A DNA stretch of 11,230 bases from contig JABXIP010000170.1 in assembly GCA_013373005.1 (NCBI GenBank), positions 1 through 11,230 on the forward strand, written 5' to 3'. The notes under the pieces were generated by a model that was not told the DNA's origin, ran no database searches, and worked only from the letters and a program-made list of their open reading frames with translations. Every line of letters starts with the position of its first letter. Positions within the stretch are counted from its first letter, which is position 1. Of the stretch, positions 1 through 7,222 are shown one piece after another. The position numbers were made by a program, and so were the translations under genes. Source of the stretch: Cytophagia bacterium. GTDB lineage: Bacteria > Bacteroidota > Bacteroidia > Cytophagales > Cyclobacteriaceae.

Positions 1-1
1 A

Positions 2-817
2 GAACCCAAGGAGACCCGGTACTACGGCCCCTACACCGATGTCGCGAGCATGACGCCCGAGGCCTATTGCGAGAGCATGGCCCACAAGCCGGGTGCACGT
101 TACCGCTGCGATGCGACGCCCGACTACCTGGCCGAATGCGGGACCGTGGCGCGGATCGTCGAAGAAACGGAGCAGCCGCTCTACATCGTCATGGTCCGCG
201 AGCAGGGGGAGCTGGCGTTTTCGCTGCATCAGGAGCAGCGCCTGAAGGGGATCGAGACCATCGCGGATTTCGAGGAGGCCTGGCGGGCCTGCGACGCGCG
301 GCGCGCCGGCAAGCGCGTGCCGGTGACCTGCGGTGACGCTCGCCGGCTGCTCTACGATCAGCGCGCCTCGGTGGGCCACCAGCTTTCGGAGGCGCTGCAG
401 ATCATTCCGCGCGAGCGCATCATGATCATCGAGATGGGCACCCTGCGCGCAGACATCGCGGCCGTCTGGGAGGCGCTCTGCGGCTTTCTCGAGATCGAGC
501 ACCGCACCGACGTGGATTTCACCGCGCAGAACCTGCGCAAGACCATCCGCTTCCCGATCCTGCTGCAGGCCTCGGCCATGGCGTTCCGGCTCAAGCGCCG
601 GCTCGGCATCCGCGGCGGGCTCGGGGTCGCCGGGGCGCTCAAGTCGGTGGCGGCGCCTGTGGCACGCGAGCGCGAGAGCCTCTCGCCGGAGCTGCGCGCC
701 GAGCTGCAGACCTTCTTCGCCGAGGACAGCCGGCTGCTGGAGCAGGCGATGCTCTCGGGGCCGCACCTGCGGGTGGTGGACGGCAAGGTGACTGGGCAGG
801 AGGCCGCCCTTGTCTGA
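2..817 (+). CDS. Sulfotransferase-like protein, C-terminal part (5' end outside window)
   Basis: The frame is open from the first complete codon of the window, so the methionine at 50 is probably internal and the true start lies upstream. About 271 residues are visible. The segment beginning PKETRYYGPY resembles the conserved region after the PAPS-binding loop of sulfotransferases. RYRCDATPDYL (about residues 33-43 of the visible part) matches their 'SP.YL' segment. IVMVREQGELAFSLHQ (about 62-77) matches the 3'-phosphate-binding 'RDPVERAYS' segment, with R66 and S74 as the likely PAPS contacts. The N-terminal 5'-phosphosulfate loop is off-window. Such enzymes transfer sulfate from PAPS to a glycan or other hydroxyl acceptor in the cytoplasm. 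Its 3' end overlaps a glycosyltransferase gene by 8 bases, which suggests polysaccharide sulfation, but the substrate is inferred from context only. The family call is from motif recall, without a profile search. Confidence 0.75.
   Translation, partial: EPKETRYYGPYTDVASMTPEAYCESMAHKPGARYRCDATPDYLAECGTVARIVEETEQPLYIVMVREQGELAFSLHQEQRLKGIETIADFEEAWRACDARRAGKRVPVTCGDARRLLYDQRASVGHQLSEALQIIPRERIMIIEMGTLRADIAAVWEALCGFLEIEHRTDVDFTAQNLRKTIRFPILLQASAMAFRLKRRLGIRGGLGVAGALKSVAAPVARERESLSPELRAELQTFFAEDSRLLEQAMLSGPHLRVVDGKVTGQEAALV
798..803 (+). promoter_or_regulatory. Shine-Dalgarno AGGAGG deciding the TTG start of the family 2 glycosyltransferase
   Basis: A perfect AGGAGG lies six bases before the TTG at 810, inside the end of the upstream gene. 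No ATG or GTG lies nearby that would retain the N-terminal beta-strand sequence VAVLVPTFRRP, so this site fixes the rare TTG as the start and suggests translational coupling. Confidence 0.7.
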
Positions 818-1751
818 CGTTGCGGTCCTTGTCCCGACCTTTCGGCGGCCGGAGATGCTGGCCCGCTGCCTGGCCTCGATCGCGGGCCAGGATCTCTTCT
901 CCGCGGACAGCGGCGACCGGGTGACGGTGATCGTGGGTGACAACAATCCCGATGCTTCGGCCTGTGCGCAGATCGCGGAGATGGCGGCGGGGTATCCCTG
1001 CGCCCTGCGCGCGATCCACGTGACCGAGCCAGGGCTGTGCCGGAACCGCAACGCGCTCTTCGCCGAGGCCCTGGCGATGCGGGCGGATTACGTGGTGCTG
1101 ATCGACGACGACGAATGGGCCGGGACCGACTGGCTGAGCACCCTGCTGGGAGCCATGCGGCAGACCGGCGCCGATGCCATGGTCGGCCCGGTGCACACCA
1201 TCTTCCATCCCGACGCACCGGAGTGGTTCCGGCGCTCGGGGATCGGACAGAGCGACGCCCGCAACGAGGCCCTGCCGACCGGCAGCCACAGTCCGAAGCT
1301 GGCCAGTCACAACACCATTCTCAAGGGCGAGATCCTGACCGCGCTGGAACCGCCCTGGTTCCCGCTCGAACTGAACTTCCTCGGGGCCGAGGATCAGGCC
1401 TTCTTCTGGCGGGCCAGCGCCGCGGGCCATGACCGGATCCTGTGGTGTGCCGAGGCGGCGCTGACCGAGGAAATGCCGCTGGCACGATCGGACAGGCGTT
1501 ACTTCATCGACCGCTCCCTGCAGCGCGGGACCTCGGCCGTCATCGCGGCCAAGATCATCAACCCTCTGCTGCCGGCCGGCCGCGCCCGCCACCCGCTGCG
1601 GATCACCCTGAAGGAAATGCTGCGCCTCGTTGCAGGGCTGCCGATGCTGCTGCTGCCCGCCCGACGCTCGCGCTACATCCGCCACGCCATCTATGTTGCC
1701 GGGCGCCTGCAGGCGCACCTGGGGCACCAACGCAATTTCTACGGAAGCTGA
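810..1751 (+). CDS. Family 2 glycosyltransferase (GT-A fold, ExoM-like)
   Basis: This 313-residue protein would transfer a sugar from a nucleotide-sugar donor to a growing glycan at the cytoplasmic face of the membrane. The N-terminus VAVLVPTFRRPEMLARCL is the typical first strand and helix of GT2 enzymes. VIVGDNNPD (about 40-48) is the second nucleotide-binding strand. LIDDDE (97-102) is the DXD-type metal and nucleotide site. GAEDQAFFWRA (192-202) carries the ED pair that usually supplies the catalytic base. LTEEMPLARSDRR (218-230) and the following R...G resemble the C-terminal part of ExoM-type succinoglycan glucosyltransferases. The TTG start is chosen from the AGGAGG site six bases upstream. 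It overlaps the sulfotransferase-like gene by 8 bases and is followed after 5 bases by a second glycosyltransferase, so the three form one operon. Hydrophobic stretches near 270-283 may help membrane association. Donor and acceptor sugars cannot be told from sequence. Confidence 0.9.
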   Translation: MSDVAVLVPTFRRPEMLARCLASIAGQDLFSADSGDRVTVIVGDNNPDASACAQIAEMAAGYPCALRAIHVTEPGLCRNRNALFAEALAMRADYVVLIDDDEWAGTDWLSTLLGAMRQTGADAMVGPVHTIFHPDAPEWFRRSGIGQSDARNEALPTGSHSPKLASHNTILKGEILTALEPPWFPLELNFLGAEDQAFFWRASAAGHDRILWCAEAALTEEMPLARSDRRYFIDRSLQRGTSAVIAAKIINPLLPAGRARHPLRITLKEMLRLVAGLPMLLLPARRSRYIRHAIYVAGRLQAHLGHQRNFYGS

Positions 1752-1756
1752 CAGGC

Positions 1757-2854
1757 ATGAAGATTCTCTACCTCGCCAAGGCCTACCCGCCCGAAACCGG
1801 CGGGGTCGAAACATATTCCGAGCAGGTCGCCATGGCCTATGCCCGTGCCGGGCACGAGGTCACTGTGGTGACCACCCATCCGGGCGCGGTCGGCGAGGAG
1901 ATGCGCGGCGGGGTGAAGGTCACGAATGTCGGCGACCACGGCAGCCAGGCCGCCATCTTCGGGCGCATGACGCGGCATCTGTGGTCCCTGCGCCACGAGC
2001 CGTTCGATGCCGTGCATGCCACCACCTGGCGGGTGTCCCTGCCGGCGCTGCTCCTGCGGCGTGGCCTGCCCATGGTGCTGACCATCCACGGTCGTGAGGT
2101 CTTCGTGGTGCCCAAGCCGCTGCGGCCGATGATGATGCGCGCGCTGCGACACGCCGACCACCTGCCCACTGTCAGTCAGCCCATTCTCGACAAGTTCGAA
2201 CAGGACCTAGGTTTCAGGCTGAAAGGGGCCTTCTCGAACTGGAACGGCATTTCCTTCGAAGAGGAGAGCGGCCAGCCCCACGACAAGCCCGCGGGCATGG
2301 TGCTGTTCTGCATGTGCCGGCTGGTGGCGCGCAAGAACGTGGACGGCGCCATCCGCGCTGTCGCCGAACTGGTCGGCAGGGGACATGACATCACCTTCCG
2401 CATCGCCGGCGGCGGCGAGGAGGCCGACAGCCTTGCGGCGCTGGTCCGGGAACTGGGCATGGAAGAGCATGTCACGCTTCTGGGGCGGGTGCCTGACGAA
2501 GACATTCAGCCGCTCTACCGCGGCAGCCACATTTTCCTTCATCCGCAGATCGCCACCCGCTCCGGGCAGGACATGGAGGGCTTCGGCCTGACCATCGCCG
2601 ACGCCATGTCCTTTGGCTGCGTTCCGGTGGCCGGAGCTTCGGGCGGGCCGCTGGATTTCATCCGCAACGGTGAAACCGGCTATCTCGTGGATGGCACGAA
2701 GACCGGCGAGATCGTCACCGCGCTGGAGCGCCTGATCACCGATCCGGCCCATCGCGAGGCCCTCGCCGCCGCCGCACGGGATTTCGCCCGCGCGGAGCTG
2801 ACCTGGGACGCACACGCCCACAAGATCCTCGAGCGCCTCGCGCCCGCGGACTGA
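1757..2854 (+). CDS. Family 4 glycosyltransferase (GT-B fold)
   Basis: The 365-residue product has the two-domain layout of retaining GT-B glycosyltransferases. The N-terminal acceptor domain opens with MKILYLAKAYPPETGGVE, the usual glycine-rich loop, and has VLTIHGRE (107-114). The C-terminal donor domain has FCMCRLVARKNVDGAIRA (184-201), FRIAGGGEE (214-222) and LLGRVPDEDI (241-250). The donor-binding EX7E motif is present at 274-282, but its second residue is aspartate: EGFGLTIAD rather than EGFGLTIAE. The ATG at 1757 is chosen because it starts exactly at the first beta strand and follows GGAAG at 1743-1747; the reading frame is open further upstream but gives unrelated sequence overlapping the previous gene. 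It begins 5 bases after the family 2 enzyme stops, so the pair is co-transcribed and probably works in sequence on one oligosaccharide. Sugar specificity is unknown. Confidence 0.92.
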   Translation: MKILYLAKAYPPETGGVETYSEQVAMAYARAGHEVTVVTTHPGAVGEEMRGGVKVTNVGDHGSQAAIFGRMTRHLWSLRHEPFDAVHATTWRVSLPALLLRRGLPMVLTIHGREVFVVPKPLRPMMMRALRHADHLPTVSQPILDKFEQDLGFRLKGAFSNWNGISFEEESGQPHDKPAGMVLFCMCRLVARKNVDGAIRAVAELVGRGHDITFRIAGGGEEADSLAALVRELGMEEHVTLLGRVPDEDIQPLYRGSHIFLHPQIATRSGQDMEGFGLTIADAMSFGCVPVAGASGGPLDFIRNGETGYLVDGTKTGEIVTALERLITDPAHREALAAAARDFARAELTWDAHAHKILERLAPAD

Positions 2855-2965
2855 TCCACGGCGGCTGCGTTCGTTGCGATAACAGCGCCTTCACCACTCC
2901 CCCGCAGAGTGCCCGCATCGCAGGCGCTCGCGCTTCCGTCCGGCGGTGCCGCGGCGCGCTTTTCT

Positions 2966-2998
2966 GGTCATCCTCATGACCCGGTCCGACGGGTCATG
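2966..2998 (+). promoter_or_regulatory. Three-armed inverted repeat just upstream of the beta-helix gene
   Basis: Arm 1 GGTCAT (2966-2971), arm 2 CATGACCCG (2975-2983) and arm 3 CGGGTCATG (2990-2998) are mutually complementary. Arm 2 can pair with arm 3 as a perfect 9-bp stem with a 6-base loop, or with arm 1 as a 6-bp stem with a 4-base loop, but not with both. The larger stem ends four bases before the AAGGA ribosome binding site (3003-3007) of the gene at 3016. No T-run follows, so it is not a standard terminator. It could be an RNA switch controlling translation, or a DNA operator; function is inferred from position only. Confidence 0.4.
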
Positions 2999-3015
2999 CC
3001 CAAAGGAAAAACGCA

Positions 3016-5357
3016 ATGGGACTCGTGGATCTTCATGATGCGGAAGCATTTTCCCCCTATCTCGCCACGCCGCATGCCGATGCCAGGATGTTCATCTACC
3101 GGGCGAACACCGACCAGCTTGCGCCCCTGTTCGAGGATGACGGCCTGACCACCATGGTCAGCAATCCCGTCCGGGCCAACGCCCAGGGGGCCTTTCCGAT
3201 CCGCTATGCCATCGACGGCGAATACGGTGCCGCGATCCAGGACCGGCGGGGGCAGCATCTGCTTGCGGTGCAGCGCTTCACGGTGCGTCCGACGCAGGCA
3301 TCGGCCCTGTCCCACGAGTTCAGGACCTTTGCGCAACTGCTGGCCGACAGTCAGAGAAAATACACCGACACCAGGGAGACCCTCACGGTCTATCCCGGCG
3401 ACCTGTTCCGCGTGGTGGCGGGAGGCAGTCTCTACCGGGTTGCGGCGCCCGGGGCCGAGGACCATCACCTCACGACATCCGGGGGACTGAAGCTCTATGT
3501 GCAGCCGGATGCCGACGGTTATCATCCTGTCGAGGCCTTCGGTTTCACCGGCGACGGCAGCCCCGAGGACCGGGAGCGGCTGCAGCGGGCCAGCGACGCG
3601 ACCCCCTTCCTGAAATTCCAGGCCCGGACGTACGAACTGGGCGCCCATGTCGAGACCCCCGCAAGCTACGGCGCCCATCGTCGCTGCTGCATTCTTGCCA
3701 CCAACGACATCGCCTGGCGCAGCATCGGCCGCACCACGCTCCGCATCGCCGATACCGTGCAGTCCGGTCCGCATGCGAACGACGTCACCATCCTCTTCGT
3801 CGAGGATCGCGAGGACTTCAGCGCCCCGGGCTTCGTCTTCGACCAGAACACCGATGCGCAGGGGTATGGATCGCCGTTCGCCTGCTACGGCGTGGCGCGG
3901 GTGGATCTTGACCGGATCGAGGTCCGCAACGGCGGCGCGGTCCGTATCGGGGCCTCCGCGGCCCGGCTCAGTGGCGAGGTTCGCGGCAACATCACGATCG
4001 GCGCGGGGACGGGCACCTTCGCGCTCGGCGGAAAGCCCGGCGGCACGACACGCTGGCGCAACGTCTCGGCCTATGTCGAGAATTGCCGTGGCGGGGTGAA
4101 CGTCGAGTGCGAGGACGTGAACGCCTTCGGCCTCATGCACGAGACGATCGAGGCGGATTTCGGCCAGATCGTCGGCTACAATCTCGACGGCGGCAGCTCT
4201 CCGGTGGAATTCGTCAAGGTCGAGGATGGCGCAAAGCGCGTCAATATCGACCTGATCTCGCTCAACACCGCGGCCTCGTCCGGCACCGGTCGCGCTGCGG
4301 CGCTCTGCATCAAGCAGGGGCAGGACGGCAATGGCATGGACCGGGTCTCGGTCGGCCGGATCTCGTGCAAGAACGTCGAGCAGGCGATCTACTTCGAGAT
4401 GGCGGAGGCCCCGCAGGGCGCGCTTTATGTCGGCGCGTTGCAGGCCGACAGGGTGCGCTGCCTGTTCGACAGCCGCAACTCGGTCGGCGCCGCGGTCGGC
4501 GAGGCCGCCTCTGCGGTGATCCAGAACGTACAGGGCACGGTGCTGTCGCCCGGCACCTCCGGCGGGGCACCGCCTTCTGCGTCGAAAGCGATCCGACCTC
4601 GCCCGATGACAATGCCTATCCGCCCCATCTGAGGGCTCTGCAGATCCGCGGAGGCCACCTGTCGAGCGTCCAGGAGCGGACCTTCAGCATCCGTGGTGTC
4701 CGCCGCTTCGAATGTCATGGTCTCGCGGTCGAAAGCCACCTTTCGGCCACGCCCTCGGGCGGCTACGCCGGCGGCACCTACAACGTGATCGAGGCAGACG
4801 AGATCCTGCTGACCGACACCATGCTGAGGGGCTTCGCCGGCACCGGGGTGCCGCTCGAACTGCGCCCCAAGGTCTCGTGCCGGCTGCGTGGCTGCGACCT
4901 GCAGGGCAATGGCAGCGGCACGGCACTGTTCCTGAACGGGTCGGGGAACCTGCTGCTCGAGGGCTGCCAGATGTCCGGCGCGACCAACGCGCTGAACTTC
5001 CGCGTTCTGCAGGCGGAGTTCGATCCGCTTGCGGCGGTCGACAGCGCGGGTAGCCGGATCGTCATCCCGAACCATCCTTTCCGCCATGGCGAACTGGTGC
5101 GCTTCACCGCCGGCGGAGGCGGCATCGGCGGGCTGGCGGACGGCGCGGAGTACCGGGTGATCTACCTCGATGCGAACAGCATCCAGCTCTCGGACAGCCT
5201 GCGCGGCAGCGCCATTGCACTGAGCTCGGCGACGGCGGGCGCGGCATCGCTGCGCAAGGCGCTGACCGTCAAGCTGCGCGATCTCCGCAACAGCTGTCCG
5301 ACCCTGGTCGCAAACAGCGACAGGCCGCTGTCTTTCACCCAGGACGGAAGCTGGTAA
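3016..5357 (+). pseudogene. Tailspike/pectate-lyase-like beta-helix protein, frameshifted near 4564
   Basis: Two reading frames join into one protein of about 780 residues. The first frame runs from ATG 3016 (AAGGA at 3003-3007) to a stop at 4630-4632. From about 4563 the sensible sequence continues in the -1 frame, GTAFCVESDPTSPDD, to TAA 5355-5357. One extra G in the GGGG run at 4564-4567 would restore a single frame. The N-terminal segment SNPVRANAQGAFPIRYAIDG (about 55-74) resembles phage tailspike and tail-fibre head-binding domains. FGFTGDGSPEDRERLQRAS resembles the 'FGA.GDG..DDT.A' start of pectate-lyase-like right-handed beta-helices, and a long strand-rich, Asn/Gly-rich helix body follows. 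Near the end, IPNHPFRHGELVRFTAG followed by GLADGAEYRVIYLD resembles a small repeat module of adhesins. No signal peptide is evident. It sits alone between polysaccharide genes and has its own terminator, so a polysaccharide lyase, hydrolase or glycan-binding role is likely but unproven. The frameshift may be a real mutation or a sequencing error. Confidence 0.75.
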
Positions 5358-5376
5358 CGCCCGAATCCAGGCGCCG

Positions 5377-5423
5377 AAAAATTGCACCGGTCCGCGTCTG
5401 GCCGCATGGATCGGTGCGTTTTT
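5377..5423 (+). terminator. Intrinsic terminator after the beta-helix gene
   Basis: GCACCGGTCC (5384-5393) pairs with GGATCGGTGC (5408-5417) as a 10-bp stem containing one G-T pair, with a 14-base loop, followed after one G by five Ts (5419-5423). A run of five As (5377-5381) before the stem mirrors the T-run, so it may also act on the other strand. It lies 20 bases after the TAA of the beta-helix gene and ends that transcription unit. Confidence 0.85.
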
Positions 5424-5451
5424 GATTAGCTCCCTTCACAATCGGTATATT
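5422..5451 (+). promoter_or_regulatory. Candidate sigma-70-type promoter for the acyltransferase gene
   Basis: TTGATT (5422-5427) and TATATT (5446-5451) are separated by 18 bases, close to the housekeeping consensus. The -35 element overlaps the T-run of the preceding terminator. The acyltransferase starts about 77 bases after the -10 element. A second possible -35, TTGACC at 5456-5461, has no good -10 partner. No other promoter-like pair stands out in this gap. Confidence 0.4.
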
Positions 5452-5528
5452 GGCCTTGACCTTCCGCGAGCCATGCGAAACCCATCGGATGCAATCGCCG
5501 CCCCGGCGGCCCGGTCTGGAGATCCCTG

Positions 5529-6596
5529 GTGAAGGACAAGTCGAACGCCCCCCGGGACGCGAGAAGAAACAACCTCGACAGCCTGCGGCTGATCCTCGCC
5601 AGCCTCGTGGTCCTCGAGCATGCCAACAACCTGTTTCACGTCGCGCAGGGGACGTCGTATCGCTTCCCCTTCTTTCTCGTGAACCTGTCGGATGTGGCCG
5701 TATCGACCTTCTTCGTGATCTCGGGAATGCTGACCTATGACAGCTACCGGCGGGATCCCGATATCATCCGGTTCTACCTGCGTCGCATGTTCCGGGTCTT
5801 TCCTGCCTACTGGAGCGTCCTGTTGCTGCAGGTCGTTGTCTTCTGCCTAGCCGCGACCACGCTGGTGCTCTGGGATCGGCTGCCGTTCTACCTCGCCGCC
5901 AACGCGCTGACGGCCAACTTTCTTGCTCCCACCTTCCTTGAGGGAGTGCCCGCAATCAACGGCTCGCTCTGGACGATCAAGATCGAAGCCTCGTACTATC
6001 TCCTGTTGCCGCTGCTCTTCCCCCTGCTGGTCCGCTCGCCGCTCCTGCTGCTGCTGGGGCTGCTGTCCTTTGCCTGGGCCGTCGGGATCGAGCACGGGAC
6101 ACTGGCCAAGCAGCTTCCCGGCAAGCTCTACCTGTTTGCGATCGGCATCGCCCTCGCCCGGTTGTCTTCGCGGATCACCGAGCGGCATGCGCTGATCGCC
6201 CTGCTGCTGGCACCGCTGGGAATCGTCCTGAAGTTCGCCACCGAGGGGCTCTTCATCCTGCAGGAACTGATGGCCGCCGCGCTGGGGGTCTGTCTGGTGA
6301 TCGCCTTCATGCGCCCGTGGCTCCAGCGCGAACCCATGGATATCTCCTACACGCTGTATCTCGTCCACTACCCGGTGCTGGTTCTCGTCACCCGATTCCT
6401 GTTCCCGGGCCAGCCTTTCGCCATCGTGCTGGCCGCCGGACTGGTGCTGTCGGTTCTTCTGGCGGTCCTGATCTCGTTGCTGATCGAGCGCCCCGCACTG
6501 GGTCTCGGACGCCGTCTCGTGTCGCGATCGGGAAAGCCCCGGGCGCCGCGCCCCATGAATGGGGCCCCGGTCCCGGCGCAGGACAAGCCCACCTGA
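5529..6596 (+). CDS. Acyltransferase 3 family integral membrane protein (OafA-like)
   Basis: The 355-residue product is a multi-spanning inner-membrane protein that would move an acyl group, often acetyl, onto a surface glycan. LDSLRLILASLVVLEHANN (16-34) is the family's first helix with the conserved arginine and the catalytic histidine (H31). FFVISGMLTY (61-70), the basic segment FYLRRMFRVFPAYW (82-95), NGSLWTIKIEASYYLLLP (144-161) and ISYTLYLVHYPVLVLV (272-287) are all characteristic of the family. I count roughly ten hydrophobic segments up to about residue 319, then a short polar tail rich in Pro, Arg and Ala. The extra C-terminal SGNH domain found in some OafA proteins is absent. The GTG at 5529 is chosen because GGAG lies seven bases upstream (5518-5521) and the conserved helix follows directly. 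It is separated from the beta-helix gene by a terminator, so it probably forms its own unit. It is the last intact gene before the degraded region. Confidence 0.92.
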   Translation: MKDKSNAPRDARRNNLDSLRLILASLVVLEHANNLFHVAQGTSYRFPFFLVNLSDVAVSTFFVISGMLTYDSYRRDPDIIRFYLRRMFRVFPAYWSVLLLQVVVFCLAATTLVLWDRLPFYLAANALTANFLAPTFLEGVPAINGSLWTIKIEASYYLLLPLLFPLLVRSPLLLLLGLLSFAWAVGIEHGTLAKQLPGKLYLFAIGIALARLSSRITERHALIALLLAPLGIVLKFATEGLFILQELMAAALGVCLVIAFMRPWLQREPMDISYTLYLVHYPVLVLVTRFLFPGQPFAIVLAAGLVLSVLLAVLISLLIERPALGLGRRLVSRSGKPRAPRPMNGAPVPAQDKPT

Positions 6597-6607
6597 ACGC
6601 CCCCAGA

Positions 6608-6631
6608 GGGGAGGGTGCGCGTACCCCTCCC
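6608..6631 (+). terminator. Weak hairpin after the acyltransferase gene, possible terminator
   Basis: GGGAGGGT and ACCCCTCCC can form a G/C-rich stem interrupted by one bulged C, with a short GCGCGT loop, twelve bases past the acyltransferase stop. The following CGCCTCTTCCTGTTG has no proper T-run, so termination here is only a possibility. Confidence 0.25.
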
Positions 6632-6640
6632 GCCTCTTCC

Positions 6641-6693
6641 TGTTGCAACCAAGTTGAAATGTCACCGGCTGCGCAAAGCAGGAATGTCTCACC
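6641..6693. mobile_element. Possible IS21-like terminal remnant (two imperfect direct repeats)
   Basis: CCAAGTTGAAATGTCACC (6649-6666) and CAAAGCAGGAATGTCTCACC (6674-6693) share a (G)AATGTC...ACC core spaced about 25 bases apart. IS21-family elements carry repeated transposase-binding sites of this kind just inside ends that begin with TG, and TGTTGCAACC starts at 6641. No istA or istB coding sequence and no opposite end are recognisable in the window. The family assignment is from memory of such ends and is weak. Everything from here to about 8712 is less GC-rich than the flanks. Confidence 0.25.
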
Positions 6694-6760
6694 GAGGGTG
6701 GAGAATCATGGCCGGGCAGGGCGAAGACCGCACATATCGCAGCCCTGATCGGCCATGCGT

Positions 6761-7037
6761 TCAGAGCCGGAGCTTGCGGCGCTCCTTTGCGTTGTAGACG
6801 GCCCGGAAACCTTGCTCGTCGAGGAGCTTCTCGAAGGCCCACCAAGGCAAGGCGGTCGGCAAAATATGGAGGGTTGTCCAAGATCGTCAGCGTCCCGCAG
6901 GCGTTCTCCACTGACAGGATCCACAAAGGATCGTCTGAGGTTCGGTAAATCTCCACGGTGAAGCGGTGGCCGTCGACCACCACGTCCTGCGCCAGGTTCG
7001 AGAAGACGATCTCCGTGCTCGAGGAAAAAACGCGTAA
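6761..7037 (-). pseudogene. Remnant of a small uncharacterised protein gene, frameshifted
   Basis: Read on the minus strand, the sequence STEIVFSNLAQDVVVDG, then HRFTVEIYR and LWILSVENACGTLTILDNPP, continues to YFADRLA. One base out of frame, it resumes as AFEKLLDEQGFRAVYNAKER and ends at TGA (6763-6761). Removing one A from CCAAGG near 6840-6846 on the plus strand restores a continuous reading through ...DRLAWWAFEKLL.... The resulting protein of about 90 residues looks like the small, acidic, alpha/beta hypothetical proteins often found on alphaproteobacterial plasmids and islands; I cannot name the family or give a function. No start codon is found before an in-frame TAA at 7040-7038, so the 5' end appears lost as well as the frame broken. 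Confidence 0.5.
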
Positions 7038-7222
7038 TTAGGGTTATGTGAAAAATTTGAGTCAGCCCCTTCGCAATGTCGCCCACGATGCGTGAAATCC
7101 GGTAGGATTTCGGCGAACAGGAGAAGGCCACGGAATGGCTGGAAGCGAGAGAAACCGGAAATGAAGGCTTCCGCGTCAAGGACGGCGCGGCAGTAGAAGA
7201 AGGACACACGACTTTACTGTGA
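7038..7222. other. Degenerate stretch, no supported gene
   Basis: Both strands have short open frames here, but none has convincing composition or a recognisable motif, and minus-strand frames switch sense repeatedly. Minus-strand peptides such as SYRISRIVGDIAKGL hint at decayed coding sequence joined to the neighbouring remnant. I see no intact promoter, RNA or repeat. Confidence 0.3.

Noticed and set aside
639..1814. 391-codon open frame antisense to the family 2 glycosyltransferase
   Set aside because: High-GC antisense shadow; the plus strand carries clear GT2 motifs over the same bases.
2975..2998. Intrinsic terminator after the glycosyltransferase operon
   Set aside because: The 9-bp stem is not followed by a T-run and sits against the ribosome binding site of the next gene, so a leader or operator role fits better.
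2974..4140. 388-codon minus-strand frame across the beta-helix gene
   Set aside because: Antisense shadow with Gly/Arg/His-rich composition and no motif.
4555..4575. Programmed ribosomal frameshift in the beta-helix gene
   Set aside because: A -1 shift would need re-pairing of GGG on CGG; there is no slippery heptamer, and the G run is too short for convincing transcriptional slippage. A mutation or sequencing error is simpler.
5847..6983. 378-codon minus-strand frame
   Set aside because: Mostly the antisense of the acyltransferase (Gln/Arg-rich); only its first part, above about 6840, is credible and is reported within the 6761-7037 remnant.
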